From DASTEQ01 sp040905185 (GTDB taxonomy: Bacteria; Chloroflexota; Limnocylindria; QHBO01): a DNA stretch of 64,000 bases. Location of the stretch: contig JBBDRZ010000007.1 of NCBI GenBank assembly GCA_040905185.1, positions 186,001-250,000 of the forward strand, written 5' to 3'. The position numbers and the translations under genes were made by a program. The first letter of the stretch is position 1, and each line of letters begins with the position of its first letter. Below the pieces are notes generated by a model. The model saw nothing but the letters and a program-made list of their open reading frames with translations, made no database searches and was not told where the DNA came from. Of this stretch, positions 7,048 through 16,777 are shown piece after piece.

Positions 7048-9525
7048 ATGTGGGTTGAGCGAGTCTCCGCCCGCGCGTTCGGGCCTTTCCGCGACGCCAT
7101 CCTCGAACTGCGCCCCGGACTGACGGTGGTGGTCGGGCCAAACGAAGCGGGCAAGTCCTCCTGGCACGCCGCGCTGCGCCTGGCGTTGACGGGTCGGCGG
7201 CGCGGGCGCGGGGGGCGGACGAAGGAGGACCTCGAGCTCGAGGAGCGGCACCGTCCGTGGGACGAGGCGGATGGCCCATGGGAGGTCGAGGCCCGCCTGC
7301 ATCTGGATGACGGCCGCGTGATCGACATCAGCCAGGACCTGGCTGGGCGAGTTGACTGCCGGGCGGTGGATGTCGGTCTGGGGCGGGACGTGTCGGCCGA
7401 GATCATCGTCGAGGGCAGCCCCGACGCATCGCGCTGGCTGGGCCTTGACCGGCAGGCCTTCGCCGCCACCGTATCGGTCGACCAGGCGCGCATCCTCGCC
7501 GTCGTCGATGCCGCCGATGGCCTCCAGGACGACATGCAGCGGGCCGCAGCCACCGCCGGACGGGATTCCACTGCGGCAGAGGCCATTGCCCGACTGACCG
7601 ATTTCCGGAAGTCCGCGGTGGGTGCCGACACGCGCGTCGCGGTCGGGCCCCTGCGTCAAACGCGCCAAGCAGCCGCGGAGGCCGAGCGCGTTCTGGCCGC
7701 TGCCCGGGCTCGGCATCAGCGTGATCTGGCTCGGGCGGCCGATGCACAGGTCGCAGCCTGGCGGGTCGTTTCCGCTCGGGATCGGCTGGTCCAGGCCGAG
7801 GCCGCCGTGGAGCAGTCCAGGGCAATTGCGCTCGTGGCCCGCGCTCGCCGCGCTGTGGAGCTGGCCGCCCGCAACAGCGGTCCGCCGCCGACGCTCGCCG
7901 CCATGGAAGGGGAAACGGCGAGCGTGGCCACCGCGCTGGAGGCGTGGCGGGGCCGGCCGGCGACGGCCGTCCTGGACGGACCGGACGCCGAAGTCATCGC
8001 GCGGCGGCTGGCGGCGCTGCCGCCCGCACCCCAGGGCGACATCGCGCCCCATGTGTCGGTGATGGACGCGGTGAGCGCGCTTGACCAGGCCGAGGGCGCC
8101 GCCGCCGAGCTCCGGCAGCCTGGTGGGCAGCCTGCGCCAGGCGTCTCGGGCGAGCGGCTGCTGGTGGGCGGGGGGCTGCTGGCCGCGGCGGCCGGTTTCG
8201 GCGCTCTATTGCTGGGTGCACCGCTGATGGGGCTCATCCTGATTGCCCTCGGGCTCGGGTTCGCCGCCTGGTACACGATCCGCCAGCGGAGGGGCGGGGC
8301 CGGAGCAGCTGTGGATTGGGGGCGTCGCCGGCAGGAAGTCGCAGCCCGCGTCGAGAGGTCTGGGGAGTCGGTCCGCGAGGCACTGACTGCCCGTGGCGCG
8401 CCTGCCGAGGGCGACCTCCGCGCGGCCATTGCCGCCTACCTGACCGCCTGCGCCCTGCGAGCGGAGGAGGCGGCCGCCGCCGCCCAGGCCGAGCCGCTCC
8501 GCCGGCAGCTCGAGTCCCGCCGCCAGCTGGAGGGGACCGCGGCGGAGGCCGCGGCCGCCATTGCCCGCGCCGAGTCCGAGGTCCGAACGGCCGCCGAGCG
8601 CATTGGACAGCCCCTCAACGGCGATGATCCCGAACGTGTGGTGAGCGACCTCGAGGCGTGGCAACGCCGTCGCCTCGCCGACCTGCAGGCCGGCCAGCAG
8701 GCGATCGCCGAGTGGCAGGAGCTCCGGGACCTGCTTGACGGCCGCAGCCTCGGGCAGCTGGAGTCGGAGGCTGCCGATGCCGCGCGACGCATGGCGGCGG
8801 CCGGTCTGTCGACATCGGTCGCGGTGCCCGTTGGTGCCGACGCCGGCCTCGCCGCCGCCGCGGCCGAGGAATCGCTCGCCGCTCGCCAGGCCGAGCTGCT
8901 CACTGCCGAACGGGCGGCGGCGACACTCGAGGGCGAGGCGCGCCAGCTGGACGCCAGTCTGCCGAGCGTGGCGGAGGCCGAGGAGGCGGTCGAGGCCGCC
9001 GGCGTCGAGCTGCAACGAGTCGTGACCATTGCCGAGGTCCTGGACCGAACGCTGGCTCTGCTGCGCAACGCCGAGGAACAGGTGCATCGCGACCTCGCGC
9101 CGGTGCTGGCCGACACGGTTCGACGCTGGCTGCCCCGCATCAGCGGCGGTGCCTACCTCGACGTCAGCGTGGATCCCCGCGACCTGCGAGTCCGGGTCAA
9201 GGAAGCGGTGACCCGCCAATGGCGCGATGCGTGGCGCCTGTCGGAGGGGACCCGCGAGCAGATCTTCCTTCTGCTCCGGGTGGCCATGGCCCAGCACCTG
9301 GTCACGACGGGCGAGACTGCGCCGCTCATCCTGGACGAGGTGACCGCGCAGGCCGACGACTCACGACGGGAGGCGCTTCTCGGGGTCCTCCACGAGCTGA
9401 GCCGGGACCGGCAGGTCATCGTGTTCACCCACGATCCTTGGTTCGCGGAGTGGGCCGGCGACCACCTGGACCCGGCGCGGGACATCGTGATCGCGCTCGC
9501 CGGCCGGCCCGCCGCGGCCTCTTGA
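7048..9525 (+). CDS. yhaN: YhaN-like SMC/Rad50-type ATPase with membrane segment
   Basis: 825 residues. The N-terminal Walker A GPNEAGKS (30-37) and the C-terminal signature LSEGTREQIFLLL (about 731), Walker B APLILDEVTAQADD (about 757) and H-loop VIVFTHD form a split ABC head; the middle is Ala/Glu/Arg-rich coiled coil. Around residues 371-409 a double hydrophobic segment interrupts the coil, as in Bacillus YhaN, implying membrane attachment at the arm tip. It starts TGA-CCG-ATG after yhaO. Partner ATPase of the upstream nuclease. Confidence 0.85.
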   Translation: MWVERVSARAFGPFRDAILELRPGLTVVVGPNEAGKSSWHAALRLALTGRRRGRGGRTKEDLELEERHRPWDEADGPWEVEARLHLDDGRVIDISQDLAGRVDCRAVDVGLGRDVSAEIIVEGSPDASRWLGLDRQAFAATVSVDQARILAVVDAADGLQDDMQRAAATAGRDSTAAEAIARLTDFRKSAVGADTRVAVGPLRQTRQAAAEAERVLAAARARHQRDLARAADAQVAAWRVVSARDRLVQAEAAVEQSRAIALVARARRAVELAARNSGPPPTLAAMEGETASVATALEAWRGRPATAVLDGPDAEVIARRLAALPPAPQGDIAPHVSVMDAVSALDQAEGAAAELRQPGGQPAPGVSGERLLVGGGLLAAAAGFGALLLGAPLMGLILIALGLGFAAWYTIRQRRGGAGAAVDWGRRRQEVAARVERSGESVREALTARGAPAEGDLRAAIAAYLTACALRAEEAAAAAQAEPLRRQLESRRQLEGTAAEAAAAIARAESEVRTAAERIGQPLNGDDPERVVSDLEAWQRRRLADLQAGQQAIAEWQELRDLLDGRSLGQLESEAADAARRMAAAGLSTSVAVPVGADAGLAAAAAEESLAARQAELLTAERAAATLEGEARQLDASLPSVAEAEEAVEAAGVELQRVVTIAEVLDRTLALLRNAEEQVHRDLAPVLADTVRRWLPRISGGAYLDVSVDPRDLRVRVKEAVTRQWRDAWRLSEGTREQIFLLLRVAMAQHLVTTGETAPLILDEVTAQADDSRREALLGVLHELSRDRQVIVFTHDPWFAEWAGDHLDPARDIVIALAGRPAAAS

Positions 9526-11567
9526 GGCCGGCCCTTCAGCGCCGGGCAGCCGCCGGCCTGGTGGTGGCGGTTCTCCTGGGCGCCGCTCTGCCTCCCGTCA
9601 CGACCGCCGGTCGCGGGATGGCGTTGGACGCCGGTGTCCAGCCGCGCGCGGCAGTCGAGCTTTTCCTCACCATGTGGCGGATTCGGGACTACGACCACAT
9701 GCACGATGTCATGGCGGCCGCCGATCGCGAACGCTACACGCGGGTCGGGTTCGCAGATCTCCACGCCCGCTTCGCGGAGGTCATCGGCCTGACCGGGATG
9801 CAGTTGGCGGTTGGCTCACCTCGCGCCGCGGCCCGACCGCCCGAAGCTCGGCCACCGGATCTGCCGGCGCCTCCGGCGCCCGTCACCCAGCCGCAGCTGG
9901 CGCCGCTGCGGTTCGCCCGGCCGCCGGTTCCCGGCAGCTCGCCCGCTCCGGCCATCGATCCTGAGGGGGTCGTCTTGGGGCCCGTTCCGGGCCAGGCCGT
10001 CCCCGTCCGTCTCACGTTCCAGTCCACCCTGTTCGGGGACATCGTCCTGGATCGGGTGGTTGAGCTCACCCGGGGGGCTCGTGGCTGGGAGGTGCGCTGG
10101 ACGCCCGCATTCCTGTTCCCCGAGCTGGGTGCGACCGGCGGCACGTTCAGCCTGGACCGCGGCCCCCTGCCTGCCCGTGGTCGGATCCTGGCCGCCGATG
10201 GAACGGTCCTGGCCGAAACCCGCGCCGACGGCGTCAGGGTGTACCCCCAGGAGACGCTGGCCGGCCAGACCGTGGGCTACGCGACTCCGCTCGCCGAGGC
10301 CGAGGCAGCGGCCCGGCCGGCGGCCGACGGTTACGCGGCCGGCCAGGTGGCGGGCCGGTTGGGGGTGGAGGCCGGCGCGGAGTCGCTCCTGCGGGGGCGT
10401 GCCGCGTTCAGCGTCCTGGCCGCGCCATACGGTGGAGCAGCCCAGCCCGTCGTGGAGCGCATGGCAATCCCGGGCGCGGACGTGACCTTGACCCTTCGGC
10501 CCGTGCTCCAGCGGACCTCCGAAGCGGCGCTGGCCCCCTATCCCGAAGCTGCCACCGCGGTGGTCGATCCCCACACCGGCGACATCTGGGCCCTGGCCTC
10601 GGCTCCCGCGTTCAACCCGAACTCGATGACCCTGGGGACCACCCTGGCCGGGGTGCCCCTGGGCGCGCCAAGCGCCAGCCAGCTGCTCAACCACGCCACC
10701 GAGTCTGCGTACCCCACCGGCTCGTCGTTCAAGCCGTTCACACTGGCGGCGGCGCTCCAGATCGGAGTGGCCACGCCGGCAACCCGGATGCCGTGTCAGC
10801 CGACCTGGGACCTCCAGGGCTTCACCTTCCAGAACTACCTCTACCACCTGCTGCCCGGCACGGTCTCGCTGGTGGAGGCCATGGCCTTCAGCTGCAACAC
10901 GACCTACATGCCGCTTTCGATGGTCGTCTACGACCACGACGTCGATGCACTGACCGATCTCATCGCCGACTTCGGATTCGGGCAGCCCACCGGCATCGGC
11001 TGGGTCTCCGAAGCAGCCGGCGTCCTGCCCGATGGCCTGTGGTTCGAGAAACATCCGCGCTCGTCCGGGGCGTACGTACCGTTTGGACCGTTCGACCAGG
11101 TCCAGCTGGCCATCGGCCAGGGATCCTTCCTCGGCACGCAGCTTCAAATGGCGCTGGCCTACGCCGCGTTCGCGAACCGGGGGACCCTGTGGATGCCGCG
11201 CCTGGTAGCGCGGGCGACCGGTCCCAACGGCGAGTCGCTGCTCGTGACCCGGCCCGAGCTTCGGCGCCGGATCGCCATGACCTCCGACCAGATGGAATAT
11301 CTCGTGACCGCGCTGGAGGCCGTGACGACCTATTCCTACGGCACCGGGACGGCGGCGTTCGCCGGATTTGGCGTCCCCGTCGCCGGCAAGAGTGGGACGG
11401 CGGAAACCGGCGGGCCTGATCCCCATGCCCTGTTTCCGGCCTTCGCCCCGTCCGACGACCCGCAGATCGTGGTGGCCACGCTCCTGGCCCGCGTGCACCT
11501 GGGAACCGGGGGCTCGGACGCCGCGCCTCTCGTCCGCCGTGTCATGGCCGCCCATTTCTTCCCCTAG
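9522..11567 (+). CDS. Class B penicillin-binding protein (transpeptidase)
   Basis: About 681 residues from TTG 9522, which overlaps the yhaN stop as TTGA and begins a signal-anchor (LRPALQRR then a hydrophobic run). Order: signal anchor, NTF2-like/MecA-N-type region with a Pro-rich linker, dimerisation region, then transpeptidase. Catalytic motifs are intact: S401-S-F-K404, S457-C-N459 and K623-S-G. It should crosslink peptidoglycan at the membrane's outer face. No glycosyltransferase domain, so class B. Other start codons cannot be excluded because no Shine-Dalgarno is evident. Confidence 0.88.
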   Translation: MRPALQRRAAAGLVVAVLLGAALPPVTTAGRGMALDAGVQPRAAVELFLTMWRIRDYDHMHDVMAAADRERYTRVGFADLHARFAEVIGLTGMQLAVGSPRAAARPPEARPPDLPAPPAPVTQPQLAPLRFARPPVPGSSPAPAIDPEGVVLGPVPGQAVPVRLTFQSTLFGDIVLDRVVELTRGARGWEVRWTPAFLFPELGATGGTFSLDRGPLPARGRILAADGTVLAETRADGVRVYPQETLAGQTVGYATPLAEAEAAARPAADGYAAGQVAGRLGVEAGAESLLRGRAAFSVLAAPYGGAAQPVVERMAIPGADVTLTLRPVLQRTSEAALAPYPEAATAVVDPHTGDIWALASAPAFNPNSMTLGTTLAGVPLGAPSASQLLNHATESAYPTGSSFKPFTLAAALQIGVATPATRMPCQPTWDLQGFTFQNYLYHLLPGTVSLVEAMAFSCNTTYMPLSMVVYDHDVDALTDLIADFGFGQPTGIGWVSEAAGVLPDGLWFEKHPRSSGAYVPFGPFDQVQLAIGQGSFLGTQLQMALAYAAFANRGTLWMPRLVARATGPNGESLLVTRPELRRRIAMTSDQMEYLVTALEAVTTYSYGTGTAAFAGFGVPVAGKSGTAETGGPDPHALFPAFAPSDDPQIVVATLLARVHLGTGGSDAAPLVRRVMAAHFFP

Positions 11568-11593
11568 ACCCCGCAGGGCACGGTGTCCCGTCT

Positions 11594-11623
11594 TTGACAC
11601 CACGAGTGGGCGACGGGTAGCAT
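11594..11623 (+). promoter_or_regulatory. Candidate sigma-70 promoter of the cytochrome bc operon
   Basis: TTGACA at 11594-11599, an 18-base spacer, and TAGCAT at 11618-11623. This is one of the best -35/-10 pairs in the window and lies 55 bases before the first gene of the bc operon, after the PBP stop. Confidence 0.6.
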
Positions 11624-11677
11624 CGAACCGCCGGTTTCCGCTTCCGGGACCGGTCCGCCGCCGGATTCCGCCGCTCA

Positions 11678-13696
11678 GTGCAGGGGGAGCCAAAGGGGAC
11701 GCTGGATGAGCTCCGAACGCCCGTGACCTCCCAGGACGCGGTGCCCCTGCGCTTCCAGAGCGCCGAGGTCGGGGTCGACTGGCTCCAGTGCAACATCGAG
11801 TGCCAGGAAGGCTGCCCGGTCAACACGAACTGCCGCGGCTACCTGATGCTGGCCGCCGAGGGCCGGTTCGAGGAGGGCTATATCCTGGCCCGCGACCCGA
11901 ACCCGGTGGCCGCCATCTGCGGCTACGTGTGCTCGGCGCCATGCGAGAAGGCCTGCCGGCGCGGCGATATCGACAAGCCGCTCGCCATCCGGGCCATGAA
12001 ACGGTTCCTCGTCGACTGGCACTACGCCAACAACATGCCCGACGACATCGAGGTCGCGCCGGCGACCGGCAAGAGCGTGGCGGTCATCGGCGCCGGACCG
12101 GCCGGGCTCAGCGCGGCCAAGGAGCTGGCCGGTTGGGGGCACAAGGTCCACATCTACGACGCCTTGCCGTCCGGCGGCGGCACCTGCCTGATCGGCGTGC
12201 CGGCCTTCCGTCTGCCGCGCGACGTCATCGAGCTCGACGTCAACTGGGTGGCCAAGCACGGCGCCGAGTTCCACTACAACGTGGAGGTCGGCCGGGACGT
12301 CACCATGGACGAGCTCCGTGCCCGGCACGACGCGGTGGTGGTGGCCACCGGCTGCATGTACCCGGTGGCCATGAACGTCCCCGGCGAGGAGCTGAACGGG
12401 GTCATCTACGGCGTTGACTTCCTGAAGCGTGCCAACCTGGGCCAGGAGCAATGGGTCGGCCAGCACGTCGTGGTCATTGGCGGCGGCTACACCGCCATGG
12501 ACTCGTCGCGGACGGCCCTCCGGATCGGAGCCAAGACCAGCACCGTGGTCTACCGCCGCGGTCCCGAGGAAATGGTGGTCGACGAGGAGGAGCAGCACGA
12601 GACCCGCTTCGAGGGGGTCCGCTTCGAGTACTTCGCGGCCCCGACCGAGATCCTGGCCGATGAGCAGGGCCGGGTGAAAGGGGCGGTCTTCCAGCGCACC
12701 CGCCTGGGTGAGCCGGATGCCTCGGGCCGCCGCACCGCAGAGCCGATCCCCGGCAGCGAGTTCGTGATCCCGTGCGACATGGTCATCCCGTGCACGAGCC
12801 AATCGCCCGACAACAATGTCCTGGGCGAGTACGGATCCCCCCTGAACCGGCACATCGGGGTGACCGATACCCGCGAGGTGGTGCAAGGCGGCTCGATCTC
12901 GTCGTGGGGCCGCGAACCGCTGAACGGCACCACCCCGGTCGGGCCCGATGGGCGGAAGCTCAACGCACTCCCATTCGAGCTGCTGCGCGGCAAGATCGTG
13001 ACCGACAGCAACACGTTCGCCTCGAACGTGGATGGGGTCTTCGCGGTGGGGGACTACGTGACCGGACCAGCCACCATCATCGAAGCCGCCGGCCTGGGGC
13101 GTCGCTGCGCCCGAGCCGTCGACCGCTGGCTGTCGGGCGTCCGTGGGGTGGAGCTGGCCGAGCTGCCGATCATCAACCGGGCCACGGTCACCCAGGCCCT
13201 GGACCACGATATGCCGCGCTTCTACGAGGCCATCCCGCGCCAGCACATCCCCATGGCCCCGCCCGAGATGCGCCGCGACTTCAGCGGGCTGGTTGAAATC
13301 GGGTACGACACGCGCGGCGCAGTCGCCGAAGGCGCCCGCTGCCTCCAGTGCAACCACAACATCAACATCGACGGACCCCGCTGTATCCTGTGTGGGCTCT
13401 GCGCTGACGTCTGCCCCGAGGGCGTGATCTACATGGTCGACAAGGCGCAGGTGGGCGGTGATGACCCCGAGGTCGATCTCTTCCAGTCCTGGCCGCGGGG
13501 CATCGCGATGGTCATCGACGAGGAGCGCTGCATCCGATGCAACCTGTGCGTCGAGCGGTGCCCGACCAACTGCATCACCATGGACCGCCTCGAGCTCGAG
13601 CGGTTCACGCCTGACGGCAAAGTGTTGCTGGAGAGCTACAAGGACAACGTGCTGGGTCAGGTTGGCCAGCAGGCCGGAATGGTGGTCGAACGGTGA
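11678..13696 (+). CDS. GltD-like NAD(P)-linked flavoprotein with Fe-S domains, bc-complex associated
   Basis: 672 residues. The N-terminus is a GltD-type Fe-S domain (LQCNIECQEGCP, then CGYVCSAPCEKAC). Two Rossmann folds follow, FAD-binding VIGAGPAGLSAAK near 134 and NAD(P)-binding VIGGGYTAMDSS near 266. The C-terminus carries two 4Fe-4S motifs (CILCGLCADVCP about 569 and CIRCNLCVERCP about 618) plus an extra CLQC. This is the build of glutamate-synthase small-subunit-like dehydrogenases, here overlapping cytochrome b (GTGA). It should feed electrons from NAD(P)H, or to NAD(P), in contact with the bc complex. GTG 11678 chosen; GTG 11723 is possible. Confidence 0.85.
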   Translation: MQGEPKGTLDELRTPVTSQDAVPLRFQSAEVGVDWLQCNIECQEGCPVNTNCRGYLMLAAEGRFEEGYILARDPNPVAAICGYVCSAPCEKACRRGDIDKPLAIRAMKRFLVDWHYANNMPDDIEVAPATGKSVAVIGAGPAGLSAAKELAGWGHKVHIYDALPSGGGTCLIGVPAFRLPRDVIELDVNWVAKHGAEFHYNVEVGRDVTMDELRARHDAVVVATGCMYPVAMNVPGEELNGVIYGVDFLKRANLGQEQWVGQHVVVIGGGYTAMDSSRTALRIGAKTSTVVYRRGPEEMVVDEEEQHETRFEGVRFEYFAAPTEILADEQGRVKGAVFQRTRLGEPDASGRRTAEPIPGSEFVIPCDMVIPCTSQSPDNNVLGEYGSPLNRHIGVTDTREVVQGGSISSWGREPLNGTTPVGPDGRKLNALPFELLRGKIVTDSNTFASNVDGVFAVGDYVTGPATIIEAAGLGRRCARAVDRWLSGVRGVELAELPIINRATVTQALDHDMPRFYEAIPRQHIPMAPPEMRRDFSGLVEIGYDTRGAVAEGARCLQCNHNINIDGPRCILCGLCADVCPEGVIYMVDKAQVGGDDPEVDLFQSWPRGIAMVIDEERCIRCNLCVERCPTNCITMDRLELERFTPDGKVLLESYKDNVLGQVGQQAGMVVER

Positions 13697-14436
13697 CCCG
13701 CAAGCCGCCTGGTCAGGACTGGCTGCCCATCCGTCTGATCAAGGAGTCCAACTTCTGGCGCTCCCTGGTCCGCCAGCCGTACCCAACCACCAGCCGAACG
13801 CGCGCCCTAGCGGTCATGAACAACGTGTTCCTGCACCTGCACCCGGTGCGGGTCAAGCGTCACGCCGTGCGCTACACGTACACGTTCTGCCTGGGCGGGG
13901 TCAGCTTCTTCCTGTTCCTGGTCCTGACTGTGACCGGCCTGTACCTGATGTTCTTCTACATCCCCTCTGTCGACCGCGCCTATCAGGACATCATCGCCAT
14001 CGAGAACAGCGTGGCCTTCGGCTCGCTGGTGCGGAACATGCACCGCTGGGGTGCGCACCTGATGGTGCTCACCGTGTTCCTGCACATGATGCGGGTCTTC
14101 TACCACGGGGCTTACAAGCCGCCCCGCGAGTGGAACTGGGCGGTCGGGACGTTCCTGCTGTTCTGCACCCTGTGGCTGAGCTTCACCGGGTACCTCCTGC
14201 CGTGGGACCAGATCGCCTTCTGGGCCGTGAACGTCGGCAACGCGATGGCGGCCTACGCTCCGGCGGTCCCGACCGAGTCTGCCTTCATCATCTTCTCCGG
14301 GATCGACATCGGTCCGCAGACCCTGATCCGGTTCTACGTTTATCACGTGATCGCCTTCCCGCTCATCATGGCCATCTTCCTGATGATCCACTTCTGGCGG
14401 ATCCGCAAAGACGGCGGCATCAGCGGACCGGTATGA
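13693..14436 (+). CDS. Cytochrome b, N-terminal (b6-type) subunit
   Basis: 247 residues with four main helices. Heme ligands are H117/H131 (14 apart) and H218/H233 (15 apart); that wider second spacing is characteristic of cytochrome b6 rather than mitochondrial-type b. The Qo-side GYLLPWDQ motif is present. The N-terminal 45 residues are hydrophilic. Stop-start overlap with the upstream flavoprotein and the subunit IV-like gene 14 bases downstream make a split cytochrome b. It carries the two b hemes of the quinol:cytochrome c reductase. Confidence 0.93.
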   Translation: MTRKPPGQDWLPIRLIKESNFWRSLVRQPYPTTSRTRALAVMNNVFLHLHPVRVKRHAVRYTYTFCLGGVSFFLFLVLTVTGLYLMFFYIPSVDRAYQDIIAIENSVAFGSLVRNMHRWGAHLMVLTVFLHMMRVFYHGAYKPPREWNWAVGTFLLFCTLWLSFTGYLLPWDQIAFWAVNVGNAMAAYAPAVPTESAFIIFSGIDIGPQTLIRFYVYHVIAFPLIMAIFLMIHFWRIRKDGGISGPV

Positions 14437-14450
14437 GGCTGGATTGACCG

Positions 14451-15071
14451 ATGACCATCGAGAAGCGTCCCAACGCCACGGCCGATAAGACCGCGCCCAC
14501 CCAGGCGCCGGTGCCGACGACCCCGCCCGCCGTTCCGGGGACCGGTCCCAAGCTCCCGGGGCCGCCCGGCGCGGCGGGCACTGAGCGTTTCCGGCTGCTG
14601 GCCTACGTTAAGCAGGAGTCCATGGTCCGGGTCGACAAGCGACCCGACGAGACGGTCCTGACCTGGCCCCACCTGCTTCGGGCCGAGTTCCTGATGGCGT
14701 GCCTCATCACCGCCCTGCTCCTGGTCATGTCGTTCTTCGTCATGGCCCCCCTGGAGGAGCAGGCCAATGCCAACGTGACGCCCCATGTGGCCAAGGCGCC
14801 GTGGTACTTCCTCGGCCTCCAGGAGCTGCTGTCCTACTTCAACGTAACGATTTCGGGGGTGTTCATCCCGCCGGTCTATTTCATCGGCCTGGCGCTGATC
14901 GCGTACGTGGACCGCTCGCCGTATCGGGCGGCTCGGGATCGCAAGGTGGCCTGGATCTTCTTCCTGTGCATCATGTTCTTCGGCATCGGGGTCACGCTCA
15001 TCGGCTCGTTCTTCCGCGGCCCGGGCTGGAACTGGGTCTGGCCGTGGGAGGGGATCTTCTTCACTCTATGA
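14451..15071 (+). CDS. Cytochrome b C-terminal subunit (subunit IV-like)
   Basis: 206 residues. A Pro/Thr/Ala-rich soluble N-terminus of about 50 residues precedes three helices. The quinol-site motif normally PEWY reads APWYFLGLQELL (about residues 120-131), a variant in which Pro-Glu is Ala-Pro. TPHVAKAP precedes it, as in non-photosynthetic b6-type complexes. It completes the cytochrome b fold with the upstream subunit. The start follows a TTGACCGATG junction. Confidence 0.88.
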   Translation: MTIEKRPNATADKTAPTQAPVPTTPPAVPGTGPKLPGPPGAAGTERFRLLAYVKQESMVRVDKRPDETVLTWPHLLRAEFLMACLITALLLVMSFFVMAPLEEQANANVTPHVAKAPWYFLGLQELLSYFNVTISGVFIPPVYFIGLALIAYVDRSPYRAARDRKVAWIFFLCIMFFGIGVTLIGSFFRGPGWNWVWPWEGIFFTL

Positions 15072-15081
15072 GGCCGGCGCC

Positions 15082-15702
15082 GTGACCACCCAACCGTCGG
15101 GCTGGGGCGAGCAGCCGGGTCCGCCGGTCCGCGAGATCAGCCGCCGAGGCTTCTTGCGCCGGGCGGTGGGCGTGGGCGTGAGCCTGCTGACCCTCCAGTT
15201 CCTTGGCGGCACCCTTCTCTTCCTATGGCCCAACGTGAAGGGCGGCCTGGGAGACCCGAACCTCGCCCTCGGCACCGCTGCGGACATCAGCTCGCAGCAG
15301 CCCGAGTGGGTGCGCGGTCTGCCGTTCATCTACAACAAGGCCCGCCTGTTCGTCGTCAACGTGCCCGCTGCAAAGGCCCGGGTCGAGGGCACGGGGGAGG
15401 AATTCGCGGACCCCGGGGACGAGATCCTGGCCCTGTACCGCAAGTGCCCCCACCTGGGCTGCAACATCCCCCAGCTGTGCGACCGCAGCCTGTGGTTCGA
15501 GTGCCTGTGCCACGGATCGAAGTACACCGTCCTGGGCGAGAAGCGCGGCGGGCCGGCGCCCCGGGGCATGGACAGCTTCGCGCACCGGGTCGAGGACGGC
15601 GTGTACATCGTGGACACGTCGGTGAGGATCGACGGTCCGCCCATCGGCACCGAGACGTTCGACACGCGCAGGAACGAGGACATCGAGCATTGCGCCGGGT
15701 AG
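15082..15702 (+). CDS. Rieske 2Fe-2S protein of the bc complex
   Basis: 206 residues. A twin-arginine motif SRRGFLRR followed by a hydrophobic segment anchors the protein and suggests Tat export. Cluster-binding motifs are C122-P-H-L-G-C127 and C141-L-C143-H144-G-S, giving two Cys and two His ligands plus the disulfide pair. It moves electrons from quinol at cytochrome b to the downstream diheme cytochrome c. Overlap and spacing put it in the same transcript. Confidence 0.95.
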   Translation: MTTQPSGWGEQPGPPVREISRRGFLRRAVGVGVSLLTLQFLGGTLLFLWPNVKGGLGDPNLALGTAADISSQQPEWVRGLPFIYNKARLFVVNVPAAKARVEGTGEEFADPGDEILALYRKCPHLGCNIPQLCDRSLWFECLCHGSKYTVLGEKRGGPAPRGMDSFAHRVEDGVYIVDTSVRIDGPPIGTETFDTRRNEDIEHCAG

Positions 15703-15712
15703 GTGTGCGCCG

Positions 15713-16777
15713 ATGCGGATGAAGGCGCTCGGCGTGGCGCTGATGGTCGGTTTCGCGGCATTCACCACCTTCTACTGGATCACCGACGCCCCGCGGCGCG
15801 AGGGGTTCGAGGTCGTCGACATCGACGAGCTGCCGGACTTCGGGCTGCTGGTCTTCCTGCCCGACGACACATACACCATCGACGTGGATGTCACCGATGC
15901 CGGGTTCTCGCAGGCCGAGGTTGCCCTCACCGAAATCTCGGTATTCGTGAACACCACGATCAGCTTCAAGAACCTGACCGGCGCCGAGCTCACCGTGAGC
16001 GGGACCGGGACGCGGCCGTTCGAGGTTGTCATCGGGGACACGAGGACATCGCCGGTCAAGTTCGACGAGGATGGGGAGACCACCGTCGCCGCTGGGGGCG
16101 TGGAAAGCACCCTGCTCGTCATGGCAGGCCCCCCGCACCTCACCCCCTATGGCGCCAACTGCGCCCGCTGTCATGGGGTCGACGGCACGGGCGGGATCGG
16201 GCCGAACCTGCACTCCCTGAGCCTGGCCAACAAGTGGCTCCAGACGGGCGGCCGGCAGGGACTGAACAACTACGTGCAGTGGGTCATCACCCTGGGCGGC
16301 ATCGTGCGGACGGGGAACATCCAGAGCCTCATGCCGGCCTGGGGCCAGGAATACGGCGGGTCGCTGACTCGCCAGCAGATCGAGGCCCTGACGGCCTTGA
16401 TCGGCGAATGGGCGGAGGAGACGCTGGCCAACCCGCCTGAGGAGGTGCCGGACACCGTTGAGGCTGGCGCCGAGGTGTACGTCGCAGCCGGGTGTGCGGG
16501 TTGCCATGGGCAGGAGCTGGAGGGCGGGATCGGCCCAAACCTGCAGACCATCGGCAGCCGGCTGGTGACCGACCTCCCAGTCCCGGTGTCCGGACTTGCT
16601 CAGATGCAGGCCGACTACGACTCCGACAAGCGGGCGTTCCTGGAGAAATGGATTCGCGACTCGGCGGGCAACTACAACGACGGCACCGATACCCAGATGC
16701 CGCCGTTCCCGGAGAGCGATCTCAGCGCGGCTCAACTCCAGGCGCTGATCACCTTCCTGCTGGACCAGACCCAATGA
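15713..16777 (+). CDS. Diheme c-type cytochrome of the bc complex
   Basis: 354 residues. An N-terminal signal-anchor helix is followed by a beta-rich, cupredoxin-like region (about 35-140) and two cytochrome c domains with heme motifs C150-A-R-C-H154 and C261-A-G-C-H265. It would accept electrons from the Rieske cluster and pass them to an oxidase or soluble carrier. Maturation requires heme ligation outside the membrane, consistent with the ccm cluster 9 kb downstream. The stop overlaps the next gene (ATGA). Confidence 0.92.
   Translation: MRMKALGVALMVGFAAFTTFYWITDAPRREGFEVVDIDELPDFGLLVFLPDDTYTIDVDVTDAGFSQAEVALTEISVFVNTTISFKNLTGAELTVSGTGTRPFEVVIGDTRTSPVKFDEDGETTVAAGGVESTLLVMAGPPHLTPYGANCARCHGVDGTGGIGPNLHSLSLANKWLQTGGRQGLNNYVQWVITLGGIVRTGNIQSLMPAWGQEYGGSLTRQQIEALTALIGEWAEETLANPPEEVPDTVEAGAEVYVAAGCAGCHGQELEGGIGPNLQTIGSRLVTDLPVPVSGLAQMQADYDSDKRAFLEKWIRDSAGNYNDGTDTQMPPFPESDLSAAQLQALITFLLDQTQ

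Noticed and set aside
5776..8052. 758-codon minus-strand frame opposite yhaO and yhaN
   Set aside because: No recognisable domain, and it runs through two genes with intact catalytic motifs on the other strand.
9816..11693. 625-codon minus-strand frame opposite the penicillin-binding protein
   Set aside because: Shadow of GC-rich codon usage; the plus strand holds SxxK, SxN and KSG motifs in order.
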